Below the pieces are notes generated by a model. It had not been told where the DNA came from. It searched no databases and was given only the letters and a program-made list of their open reading frames with translations. Below, in pieces: positions 48,407 through 56,298 of a stretch of 64,000 nucleotides of DNA. This DNA is from Streptomyces mangrovisoli. Its GTDB lineage: Bacteria > Actinomycetota > Actinomycetes > Streptomycetales > Streptomycetaceae. Numbering within the stretch: position 1 is the stretch's first letter; every line of letters begins with the position of its first letter. A program made the translations under genes and the position numbers. Location of the stretch: the NCBI RefSeq assembly GCF_000974985.2, contig NZ_LAVA02000071.1, positions 1 through 64,000 of the forward strand, in the 5' to 3' direction.

Positions 48407-49520
48407 TCCCGGACGCCGCCTCCTTCGCCCACGCCTCCAGCAGCGTGGCGAACTCGGCCGACCGGTCGCACCAGTTGAGCCGGGCGACGGCGGCCTCGTA
48501 GCCCGAACGGGCGGCGTGCAGCCGCAGGCCCGGGTCGTCGCGCAGGCGCCGGATCGCGGCCGCCGCTGCCGCCGGGTTCTCGTAGGGCACCGTCATGCCG
48601 CAGCCGTGTCGGTCCACGAGTTCGGCCGCGAGCGGGGTCGGCGTCGTGACGACCGGCACGCCGTGCGCCATGTACTCGATGACCTTGGTGGGCCGCGAAT
48701 GGCGGTAGTTGGGCTGGTCGTGCAGCAGGGACACACCCGCGAGTGCGCCGGAGAGCAGCGCGAGGGCCCGGTCGTTGGGCACGAAGCCGTGCCAGCGCAG
48801 CACCCCGTCCCGGTCGGCAGCGGCCAGCGCGTCGCGTACGTCCGGGTTCGCCGCGCCGATCGCCTCCACCCGGATCTCCGGCGCCAGCAGCCGCGCCGTC
48901 TCGACGAGGTCGAGCGCGCCGCGGGCCCGGGACAGCTGGCCCAGGTAGACCACGCGGTCGCAGCCGGGCGGCTCCGGCGGCTCGGGCGGCGCGCCCGCGA
49001 GGTTGAGCACGACGGGATGGGTGCGGCGGAAGCGGTCCTGGTAGGCGTCCTCGGCCAGCAGCAGCCGCAGGTGCCGTTCCGCGAGGTGCTCCGCGCCCCG
49101 CACGGCCAGCCGCAGCGGCGGGCGCAGGAGGCGGGGGAGCCAGCCCTTCATGACGAGCGCCGCCGCGGTGTCCTCGTGCACGTCCCACACCGCCACCGGG
49201 GACCGGCCGGTGCGCCTCCAGCGCCGTACCGTGCCGGGCAGCGCGAGCAGCAGTTCCGGGTCGTGCAGCAGCACCACGTCGACCTCGGGGCCGCGCATGG
49301 CGAGCAGGGCGCGCACCGCGCGCAGGGCCGTCCGGCGGTCGCGCCCGACGGCGCGCGGCAGGTCGACCCCCTCCAGGCCCGGCCGGGGCACCACCCCGTG
49401 GGCGGAGAACGGGGCGGCGTAGACGACATGGTGGCCGCGCTCGCGCAGGGCCCCGATCTCGCGGTGCAGGATGCGCGCGTCCTCGGGGTGATGCACGACG
49501 GTCACGACAAGTATCCGCAT
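48339..49520 (-). CDS. GT4-type glycosyltransferase
   Basis: A 393-aa GT-B glycosyltransferase. N-terminal half: MRILVVTVVHHPEDARILHR, typical of exopolysaccharide GT4 enzymes, with LLHDPELLLALP. Donor half: DRVVYLGQLSRARGALDLVE and the EX7E-like stretch TKVIEYMAHGVPVVTTP. Cytosolic, probably membrane-associated. It is the last of three minus-strand genes (GT4, nucleotide-sugar dehydrogenase, this) in the glycopolymer region. The start ATG is preceded by AAGG. Its 3' end overlaps the convergent VOC gene. Confidence 0.88.
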   Translation of the reverse strand: MRILVVTVVHHPEDARILHREIGALRERGHHVVYAAPFSAHGVVPRPGLEGVDLPRAVGRDRRTALRAVRALLAMRGPEVDVVLLHDPELLLALPGTVRRWRRTGRSPVAVWDVHEDTAAALVMKGWLPRLLRPPLRLAVRGAEHLAERHLRLLLAEDAYQDRFRRTHPVVLNLAGAPPEPPEPPGCDRVVYLGQLSRARGALDLVETARLLAPEIRVEAIGAANPDVRDALAAADRDGVLRWHGFVPNDRALALLSGALAGVSLLHDQPNYRHSRPTKVIEYMAHGVPVVTTPTPLAAELVDRHGCGMTVPYENPAAAAAAIRRLRDDPGLRLHAARSGYEAAVARLNWCDRSAEFATLLEAWAKEAASGTTASGGAARTAPPRRRQAAGSP

Positions 49521-49619
49521 CACACAGCAGCCTTTCGACTCCGTACGTCCCCCGCGGGTGAGTGCATGGAGTCCGGGCCCGCACGGCGCGCTGCGCGCGC
49601 TGCGGACACGAACGGATCG

Positions 49620-49790
49620 GCGGGCCCGCGCGGGATCGGCGAGGGGGCGGGATGCGCCCCCGGACCCGCGCGGGACGGGCAAGGGGTCGGGGGCGGCGCC
49701 TCGGGCCCGCGCGGCGCCCCGGGCCCGCGCGGGACGGGCAAGGGGTCGGGTGCGGCGCCCCGGGCCCGCGCGGTGCGCCGCCCCGCGCGG
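49620..49790. repeat. 59-bp degenerate repeat, two to three copies
   Basis: CCCGCGCGGGACGGGCAAGG followed by GGTCGGG recurs at 49665 and 49724, a 59-bp period; a more diverged copy starts near 49624. CCCGCGCGGG is itself palindromic, so each unit can form a small hairpin. The array fills most of the 292-bp gap between the glycosyltransferase and dehydrogenase genes, where nothing else was seen. Confidence 0.65.
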
Positions 49791-49812
49791 GCCGCGGGCG
49801 TCCGGTGTGCGG

Positions 49813-51138
49813 CTACAGGACCTCGACACCGGGCCGGAAGATCCGCCCCCGGGTGTCGAAGAGCAGACGCGCGGTGTCCGCGAGGGTGGGCAGGTCGTAG
49901 GCCGAGTGGTCCTGGAGCAGGATCGTCAGGTCGTGCTCCCGGGCCGCCGCGAGGGCGTCCTCGACCCGTGGCACCGACGTGCCGTCGACCGACCAGGCCG
50001 CGACGTGCGGGTCGTGGAAGAACACCTCGGCGCTGCGCTCCCGCAGCAGCCGGGCCACCGGCAGCGCCGGCGACTCGCGCTGGTCGGCGATGTCCGGCTT
50101 GTAGGTGACGCCGAGCAGCAGCACCCGGGAGCCGTTCATCGGGGCGCCCGCGGTGTTGAGCAGGTCCTGGGCGCGGCGCACGACGTACTCCGGCATCCGC
50201 CGGTTGATCTCCTGCGCCAGTTCCACGAACCGGAACTCGTAGCCGAGCGACGAACGCACCTTGTACGACAGGTAGTTCGGGTCGATGGGGATGCAGTGGC
50301 CGCCCACGCCGGGGCTCGGCCGGAAGGCCTGGAAGCCGAACGGCTTGGTGCCCGCGCAGCGGATCGCGTCCCACACGTCGACGTGCAACTCGCGGCTGAT
50401 GATGGCGAGTTCGTTGACGAGGGCGATGTTGACGTGCCGGTAGGTGTTCTCCAGCAGCTTGGCCATCTCGGCCTCGCGGGTGCCCTTCGCCTGGACGACG
50501 GTCTCCACGATCTTGCCGTAGAAGGCGACCGCCTGGACCGAGCACGACGGCGTGCAGCCGCCGACCACCTTGGGGGTCTCGCGCAGCCCGTGCGTGGTGT
50601 TGCCCGGGTCGATGCGCTCGGGGGAGAAGGCGAGCGCGAAGTGCTCGCCCACTCTCAGCCCGGACTCCTCCAGCAGTGGCCGGACGATCTCCTCGGTGGT
50701 GCCGGGGTAGGTGGTCGACTCCAGGACGACCAGTTGCCCCGGGCGGAGCCGGCCCGCGACGGTGCGGGTGGCGGAGGTGACGGCGCCCAGGTCGGGTCCG
50801 CCGTCCTCGCCGAGCGGGGTGGGCACGCAGATCACCACGGTCTGCGCGCGTGCCAGGCACGCGTCGTCGGTGTACGCGGTGAAGCCCGCCGCCCGCATCC
50901 GGCGCACGTCGGCGTCGGACACGTCGTCGACGTGGGAGCGGCCTTCGTTGAGTGCCGCGACGATCTTCGGGTCGCGGTCGAGTCCTACGACTCTCAGGCC
51001 GACGGACGCGGCTTCGCGCGCCAGTGGAAGTCCTACATAGCCGAGGCCGATCACCGCGAGTTCCACGTGGTCGGCCCGTTCTGATTCCCCGAGCTGTTCG
51101 CTCATGTCCCCGAGCGGTTCGGTCTGTTCGACCTGCAT
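49813..51138 (-). CDS. wecC: nucleotide-sugar dehydrogenase (UDP-ManNAc dehydrogenase type)
   Basis: A 441-aa NAD-dependent UDP-sugar 6-dehydrogenase that oxidises C6 of a sugar nucleotide to a uronic acid. NAD motif: AVIGLGYVGLPLA; the catalytic Cys is in GVGGHCIPIDP; ENTYRHVNIALVNELA is the conserved helix; the C-terminal UDP-binding domain has LLGVTYKPDIADQRESPA. FSPERIDPGN is the WecC/WbpA-type stretch. With the UDP-GlcNAc 2-epimerase encoded at 52.7 kb it would make UDP-ManNAcA; UDP-GlcNAc or UDP-Glc as substrate is the alternative. The first 27 residues precede the Rossmann strand and are acidic. It is followed by a glycosyltransferase in the same direction. Confidence 0.87.
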   Translation of the reverse strand: MQVEQTEPLGDMSEQLGESERADHVELAVIGLGYVGLPLAREAASVGLRVVGLDRDPKIVAALNEGRSHVDDVSDADVRRMRAAGFTAYTDDACLARAQTVVICVPTPLGEDGGPDLGAVTSATRTVAGRLRPGQLVVLESTTYPGTTEEIVRPLLEESGLRVGEHFALAFSPERIDPGNTTHGLRETPKVVGGCTPSCSVQAVAFYGKIVETVVQAKGTREAEMAKLLENTYRHVNIALVNELAIISRELHVDVWDAIRCAGTKPFGFQAFRPSPGVGGHCIPIDPNYLSYKVRSSLGYEFRFVELAQEINRRMPEYVVRRAQDLLNTAGAPMNGSRVLLLGVTYKPDIADQRESPALPVARLLRERSAEVFFHDPHVAAWSVDGTSVPRVEDALAAAREHDLTILLQDHSAYDLPTLADTARLLFDTRGRIFRPGVEVL

Positions 51139-51238
51139 AGGGATTCACCCGGCCTCAAGGCTGGATCGGAAACGCTGGACTGGACTGCGTCGGATCTGAC
51201 GCTGGAAAGAGTTCGGTGGGTCGGGGGCCGTGCCGCGC

Positions 51239-52693
51239 TCAGGCGCACCCCAGGGTGCGGTACGCCCGGCGGGTCGTTGCGGCGACCCTCTCCCAGGTTC
51301 GGTCCCGCGCGACCAGGGCGCGAGCGGCGGCGCCCCACTGGGCCCGTCGCTTTTGACTGTAAAGCAGGATTTCGAGGGCATCTGCCCAAGCTTGAGGGGA
51401 TTCGGGAGGAATTAGCTGCCCGTTAACCTCCGGTTCGACCAGTTCTCTCATCGCGGTGAGATCACTTGCAGCAACGGGGACACCGCTTGCCATCGCTTCG
51501 ACCGGCTTGAGAGGGGTCACCAGATGACACACCCGGTCATCGGTTCGCGGCACCGCGAACACGTCCAACACCGCGTGGAACTCCCGGACTTGGGAGTGCG
51601 GCACGCGGCCGGTGAACAGCGCCGTGCCGTCGTCGAGACCGAGCTTCGCGGCCAGCCGGAGCAGCGCCGGGCGCTCCGGACCGTCGCCGACGATCAGCAG
51701 CCGCAGCGGAACTCCACGCCGTCTCAGCTCTGCACCCGCATGGAGCAACGTACCGATCCCCTCCAGCGGGGTCAGGCTGCTGACCGTGCCCACCACGAGC
51801 TCGTCCGGCGCGATGCCGAGCCGCTCCCGGACCGGTGCCCCGTCCAGGGGCTCCGCGAGGAACGCCTCGTCCACCGCGTTCGGCACCAGCAGCACCCGCT
51901 CCTCGGGCACCCCGCGGGCCACGATCTCCGCCTTCATCGCCGCGCCCAGCGTCAGCACCAGATCGGCCTCGCGCATGCACTCCGTCTCCAGCGCCCGCCG
52001 CATCAGATAGGCGGGGTCCTCCGGGCCGCGCCCCGGCCGCTGGGTCAGCCAGGTGTCCTCCAGGAAGCCGCGCACCTCGTAGACGACCGGCAGCCCGTGG
52101 GCCGCGCGCAGGGCGAGGGCCACCCTGCCGTTCGCGTGGTCGGTCGCCGCGTGCAGCACGGCCGGCCGCAGCCGCTCCACCAGCCGCCCGGCCAGCTCGG
52201 CGTTGCGGGCCAGCACCGCGCCCTGCCCGTACGGCAGCCAGGGCGGCAGCAGCCGGTGCTGCGGCACCCCGCCCACGATCTGCAGCGGACGCGCGTCCAG
52301 CACGCCCTGCGCGACCGGGAACCCGATCCGCGTCACCACGTGCGGATCGAGCCCCGCCGCGCGCTGCGCCTCGGCCAGCTTCTGGGTGCGCACGGTGTAG
52401 CCCGCGTGCTTGAACGGCAGCGAGTTGGTGACCACGTGCAGCACCCGCCCCGGCACCGGCCGGACCGCGCGGGCGCGCCGCAGCGTCACCCGGACGGCGG
52501 AGGGCACCGCGGCCGGCCCCACCGCGCGAGCGCGAGCGGCGAGGCGCCGCTCGACCGGCAGGAACGGACGGCGGGCGCGGCCGGGAAGCAGCCGCACACC
52601 CAGCAGCGCGGCCCGCGTGGGGTCGTGGCGCAACTCGCCCACGGCCACGGACGCGGCAAGGATCAGAGCACGGAACGTACGTCGCGACGGCAT
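51239..52693 (-). CDS. GT4-type glycosyltransferase, surface polymer
   Basis: A 484-aa GT-B enzyme. The first ~80 residues are Arg/Ala/Val-rich before the Rossmann-like half that begins GRVLHVVTNSLPFKHAGYTV, a form common in cell-wall glycopolymer enzymes. The donor half has VVGTVSSLTPLEGIGTLLHA and LLIVGDGPERPALLRLA, then LVTPLKPVEAMASGVPVAAS as the EX7E region. It is divergent from the 2-epimerase gene, 38 bp away, and is followed by the nucleotide-sugar dehydrogenase 100 bp on. It probably adds a sugar to the same polymer. Confidence 0.88.
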   Translation of the reverse strand: MPSRRTFRALILAASVAVGELRHDPTRAALLGVRLLPGRARRPFLPVERRLAARARAVGPAAVPSAVRVTLRRARAVRPVPGRVLHVVTNSLPFKHAGYTVRTQKLAEAQRAAGLDPHVVTRIGFPVAQGVLDARPLQIVGGVPQHRLLPPWLPYGQGAVLARNAELAGRLVERLRPAVLHAATDHANGRVALALRAAHGLPVVYEVRGFLEDTWLTQRPGRGPEDPAYLMRRALETECMREADLVLTLGAAMKAEIVARGVPEERVLLVPNAVDEAFLAEPLDGAPVRERLGIAPDELVVGTVSSLTPLEGIGTLLHAGAELRRRGVPLRLLIVGDGPERPALLRLAAKLGLDDGTALFTGRVPHSQVREFHAVLDVFAVPRTDDRVCHLVTPLKPVEAMASGVPVAASDLTAMRELVEPEVNGQLIPPESPQAWADALEILLYSQKRRAQWGAAARALVARDRTWERVAATTRRAYRTLGCA

Positions 52694-52731
52694 GCCGCCA
52701 CGGTAGGCGGCCGGGGTGAGAGGCAGACGAC

Positions 52732-53820
52732 ATGAACGCGCGAGTCCTGCACGTGGTCGGGACCCGGCCCAACTTCGTCAAGGCGGCCCCCGTGGTCGCC
52801 GCGCTGGAGGCGGCGGGCTGCGCACAGGCCCTCGTCCACACCGGTCAGCACTACGACGAACGCATGTCGGAGGTGTTCTTCCGGCAGCTCGGACTGCCGA
52901 GGCCCGACGCCGACCTCGGTGTCGGCTCCGGCAGCCACGCCCGCCAGACCGCCGACCTGCTGGTCGCCCTGGAGGCCGAGCTGACCGCCCGCGCACCCCG
53001 GCTCGTCGTGGTCTACGGCGACGTCAACTCCACCCTCGCCGCCGCCCTGGTGGCCGCCAAGCTCGGCGTGCCGGTGGCGCATGTCGAGGCGGGCCTGCGC
53101 AGCTTCGACATGGCGATGCCGGAGGAGGTCAACCGGCGCCTGGTCGACCAGCTGGCCGACCTGCTCTTCGTCACCAGCCCGGAGGCGGTCGGCCACCTCG
53201 CCCGCGAGGGCGTGGACATCGGCAGGGTGCACTTCGTCGGCAACCCGATGATCGACACCCTGCTCGGCCACGTCGGCCTGTTCGACCCGGCCGCCGCCCG
53301 CGCCGCGCACGGCCTGCCCGAGCGCTACGCCGTCGTCACCCTGCACCGGCCCGCCAACGTCGACGACCCCGAAGCGGCCCGCGCCGCCGCCGGTGTCCTC
53401 GCCGAGGCGGCCCGCCACCTCGACCTCGCCGTACCGCTGCATCCGCGCGGCCGGGCGGCGCTGTCGGCCGCAGGACTCGCGGACGCGCCGGGGGTGCATC
53501 TCCTCGAACCCCTCGGATACATCGAGTTCATGAGCCTGGTGCGGGGCGCCGCGGCGGTGATCACCGACTCGGGCGGGGTGCAGGAGGAGACCACCGTGCT
53601 CGGCGTGCCCTGCCTGACCCTGCGGACCACCACCGAGCGGCCGGTCACCGTCACCCACGGCACCAACCGCCTGGTCACGCACGGGGAGTTGATCCCCGCG
53701 CTGCGCAAGGTCCTGGACGGCGCGAACACCCTCCCGGCGGACGGCCCCCCGCTGTGGGACGGCCGCACGGGCCCACGCATCGCGGACATCGTCACCCAGT
53801 GGCTGGAGCACCATGACTGA
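52732..53820 (+). CDS. wecB: UDP-N-acetylglucosamine 2-epimerase (non-hydrolysing)
   Basis: A 362-aa GT-B-fold epimerase turning UDP-GlcNAc into UDP-ManNAc. The family motifs are GTRPNFVKAAPVV, HTGQHYDERMS, VYGDVNSTLAAAL, VEAGLRSFDMAMPEEVNRR and TDSGGVQEETTVLGVPCLTL, all with expected spacing. Cytosolic. It is the first + strand gene of the glycopolymer group and overlaps the methyltransferase by eight bases. With the dehydrogenase at 49.8-51.1 kb it gives the UDP-ManNAcA branch used in teichuronic- or enterobacterial-common-antigen-type polymers. Confidence 0.93.
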   Translation: MNARVLHVVGTRPNFVKAAPVVAALEAAGCAQALVHTGQHYDERMSEVFFRQLGLPRPDADLGVGSGSHARQTADLLVALEAELTARAPRLVVVYGDVNSTLAAALVAAKLGVPVAHVEAGLRSFDMAMPEEVNRRLVDQLADLLFVTSPEAVGHLAREGVDIGRVHFVGNPMIDTLLGHVGLFDPAAARAAHGLPERYAVVTLHRPANVDDPEAARAAAGVLAEAARHLDLAVPLHPRGRAALSAAGLADAPGVHLLEPLGYIEFMSLVRGAAAVITDSGGVQEETTVLGVPCLTLRTTTERPVTVTHGTNRLVTHGELIPALRKVLDGANTLPADGPPLWDGRTGPRIADIVTQWLEHHD

Positions 53821-54472
53821 CGAAGCGACGGCCACGGCCGGCCCGCTCACCCGCACCGCCGCCTACTGGGACGCCCGCCACCGCGACCACGACGACCTCG
53901 CGTCCGGCGGCCACATCGGCCTCGACCGCGCCGGGAACGAACTCTTCTACGCACTCCGGCTCGGCACCCTGCTCTCCCTCGTCGGCGACCTCGCGAGCCC
54001 CGCCGCACCGCTGTTCGCGCTGGACGCGGGGTGCGGCAAGGGCCACTTCGCGCGCGCCCTCGCCCGCTGCGGCCACCGCGTCGACGCCTTCGACGCGAGC
54101 CCCGCCGCCCTCGCCCACGCCCGCGCCGAGGGCGGCGGCCCGCGCTACGCCCTCGCCTCGCTCGCGAACTGGCGCAGCCCCTGGCCGTACGACCTCGTGC
54201 TCTGCGTCGACGTCCTCTTCCACGTCCTCGACGACGGGCAGTGGGCGGCGGGCCTGCGCAACCTCGCCTCCCTGGTGCGGCTGACCGGCCGGCTGATCGT
54301 CACCGACGAGAACCTCGAACGGCGCAGGCCCCGGGGCGACTACATCGTGCACCGGCCGCTCGCCGCCTACCGCGCCGCACTCGAACCCCTCGGCCTGCGG
54401 CACACCCTCTTCCGGCCGTACGGCTTCCGCGAGAACCGGGTCGGCTTCCACGTCTTCACGAGGACCCGCTGA
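53813..54472 (+). CDS. SAM-dependent methyltransferase
   Basis: A 219-aa class I methyltransferase. SAM motif I is FALDAGCGKGHFARALA, the acidic residue follows in VDAFDASPAAL, and motif IV-like CVDVLFHVLDD is present. It overlaps the 2-epimerase by eight bases upstream and shares one base with the next gene downstream, so the four + strand genes form one operon. It probably methylates a sugar or phosphate of the polymer; small terminal methyltransferases often control chain length in such clusters. Confidence 0.85.
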   Translation: MTDEATATAGPLTRTAAYWDARHRDHDDLASGGHIGLDRAGNELFYALRLGTLLSLVGDLASPAAPLFALDAGCGKGHFARALARCGHRVDAFDASPAALAHARAEGGGPRYALASLANWRSPWPYDLVLCVDVLFHVLDDGQWAAGLRNLASLVRLTGRLIVTDENLERRRPRGDYIVHRPLAAYRAALEPLGLRHTLFRPYGFRENRVGFHVFTRTR

Positions 54473-56298
54473 TGCGCCTGACCGATCTGCTCCACCCGCA
54501 CCTCGACGGCGTCACGACGGTCGTCGACGCGACCCCGGGCGCCCTGCGCCTGGAGCCCTATCTCCACCTCCCCGACGGCGTGCGGCTGGTGCGCGACGAA
54601 CGCCCGGTCGGTGAGGGCCACTTGGTCATCATGTCCTACGGCCCCGACCCCGCCCTGCACGGCACCGACGACGACTGCCGGGCCGTGCTGGAACGGCTGC
54701 GGCCCGGCGGGCGCGGCCTGGTCCTCTTCGGCCACCGCGGAACCGAACTGCCCTACCACCGCCTCCTCGACCACCTCGTCGCCCAGCGCTGCCAGGTGCT
54801 GCGCGCGGACGTCCTCGACTACGTCCACCTGCACGCCGGCGCGGTGTTCACACGCACCGACGAACTCCTGCCGCCCTACGACTGGTTCGGGCACCCCGTC
54901 GCCTCCGAGGGGTTCCCCACCGAGCTGCGGACCGCCGACGAGTACGTCCTCGCCGACTTCGTCTCCCGCTCGCTGCGCGCCCGCGTCCTGGACCTGGAGC
55001 GCATCGCCGAGGAGGCCGAACACGCCCGCGCCGAGGCCCGGGAGGACACCCTCGCCGACCGGCTGGCCGCCGCCGTACGGGAGAAGGAGCAGCTCGCGTC
55101 CGCGCTGCGCGGCGCCCGGGACCGGGTCGGCGTGCTGGAGGCCCGCGTGGCCATGCTGGAGGGCTCGACCTCGCTGCGCATGGGACGCGCCCTGGTGGCG
55201 GCGGCCCGCTCGCCCCGCAAGGGCGCCACCCGGCTGCCCGGGGAGCTGTACGGCATGTGGCGCGGCCGCCGCGCGAAGTCCCGGCCCGGCACCCCTGCCG
55301 CGGGTCCCCGCGCCGTGCCCGCCGCACCCGAACGGGGCCTGCCCACCGCCGCCGACGACCGGCTCCACCTCTCCTACCGCGCCCTGTCCGCGGGTCCCCG
55401 CGACCGCCTGGTCGTCGCGGGCGTCCTCACCGACACCGCCGCCGCCGACTTCGCCGTCGACGCCGTCGTGGGCCGGCTGCTGCCGCACGACGGGCGGCTG
55501 CTCGTCGAACGCACCGACCCGGACGCGGTCGTGGTCCAGCTGAGCGCCTGCGCCGGGCCCGGCCCCTGGTCGCTCACCGGCACCAACTTCGCGCCCGACC
55601 TGGACCGCACCCTCGCCGAGGTGCTCGCCGAGGCACGTGCCCAGGGCCGCGCCACCGTGCTGTGGCGGGACGCGCCCGCGAGCGCCGCCCCCGGCCTCAC
55701 CGCCCTGCACTGGGACGCCGTGATCGACGCGGACACCGGCGTACGGCTCGACCGGATCGACCCCCGCGACGACGACGCCCGGGACCGGCTGCGGGAGGCG
55801 TTCCTGCGGGAGGGCACCCGGGTACGGCTCGCCGGCCTCGCCCGGCTCGTCGGCGCCCCCGACCCGCTGGAGGCCCGCCGGGTCGCCGTCGTCGCCGCAC
55901 CCGGCGACCGCACCTCGCTCGCCCGGCTGACCCAACAGGTCCTCGCTCAGCACCATCGTCCGGCCGAGGTCGTCGTGCCCGACGACCGGGGTCTTGACGA
56001 ACTCGTCGCCTCCGGGGTCGAGGTGCGCACCGGCGCCCCCGCCGCGCCCTGGGTCGCCGACTGGACCGACCTCACCGAGGACCGGCCGCCGACCCTGCTC
56101 CTGGACCTGATGTGCGCTCAGGAGTGGTCGGACGCCGACGCGCTCGGACACACCACGGCCGACGACGACTACGTCTTCGTGCCCGCCCTCGACCCGCTGC
56201 TCGTGCGCCGCGAACTGCACCTGGGCGGCCTGCCGCCGGACGCCTGGTCCACCCGCGGCCACCGCCTGTTCGCCGTACGCGCCAAGGAGACGTCATGA
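54472..56298 (+). CDS. large protein of unknown function with coiled coil, glycopolymer operon
   Basis: A 608-aa cytosolic protein that I cannot assign to a known enzyme. The N-terminal part (1-160) resembles a degenerate methyltransferase-like fold: VIMSYGPDP, LERLRPGGRGLVLFGH. A coiled coil follows (about 170-235: LDLERIAEEAEHARAEAR, then EKEQLASALRGARDRV and LEARVAMLEG), then a basic linker, and a C-terminal region (about 290-608) with GT- or epimerase-like strands. Coiled coils at this place are seen in chain-length regulators and polymer-assembly scaffolds. It is bound to its neighbours by a one-base and a four-base overlap. Confidence 0.7.
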   Translation: MRLTDLLHPHLDGVTTVVDATPGALRLEPYLHLPDGVRLVRDERPVGEGHLVIMSYGPDPALHGTDDDCRAVLERLRPGGRGLVLFGHRGTELPYHRLLDHLVAQRCQVLRADVLDYVHLHAGAVFTRTDELLPPYDWFGHPVASEGFPTELRTADEYVLADFVSRSLRARVLDLERIAEEAEHARAEAREDTLADRLAAAVREKEQLASALRGARDRVGVLEARVAMLEGSTSLRMGRALVAAARSPRKGATRLPGELYGMWRGRRAKSRPGTPAAGPRAVPAAPERGLPTAADDRLHLSYRALSAGPRDRLVVAGVLTDTAAADFAVDAVVGRLLPHDGRLLVERTDPDAVVVQLSACAGPGPWSLTGTNFAPDLDRTLAEVLAEARAQGRATVLWRDAPASAAPGLTALHWDAVIDADTGVRLDRIDPRDDDARDRLREAFLREGTRVRLAGLARLVGAPDPLEARRVAVVAAPGDRTSLARLTQQVLAQHHRPAEVVVPDDRGLDELVASGVEVRTGAPAAPWVADWTDLTEDRPPTLLLDLMCAQEWSDADALGHTTADDDYVFVPALDPLLVRRELHLGGLPPDAWSTRGHRLFAVRAKETS

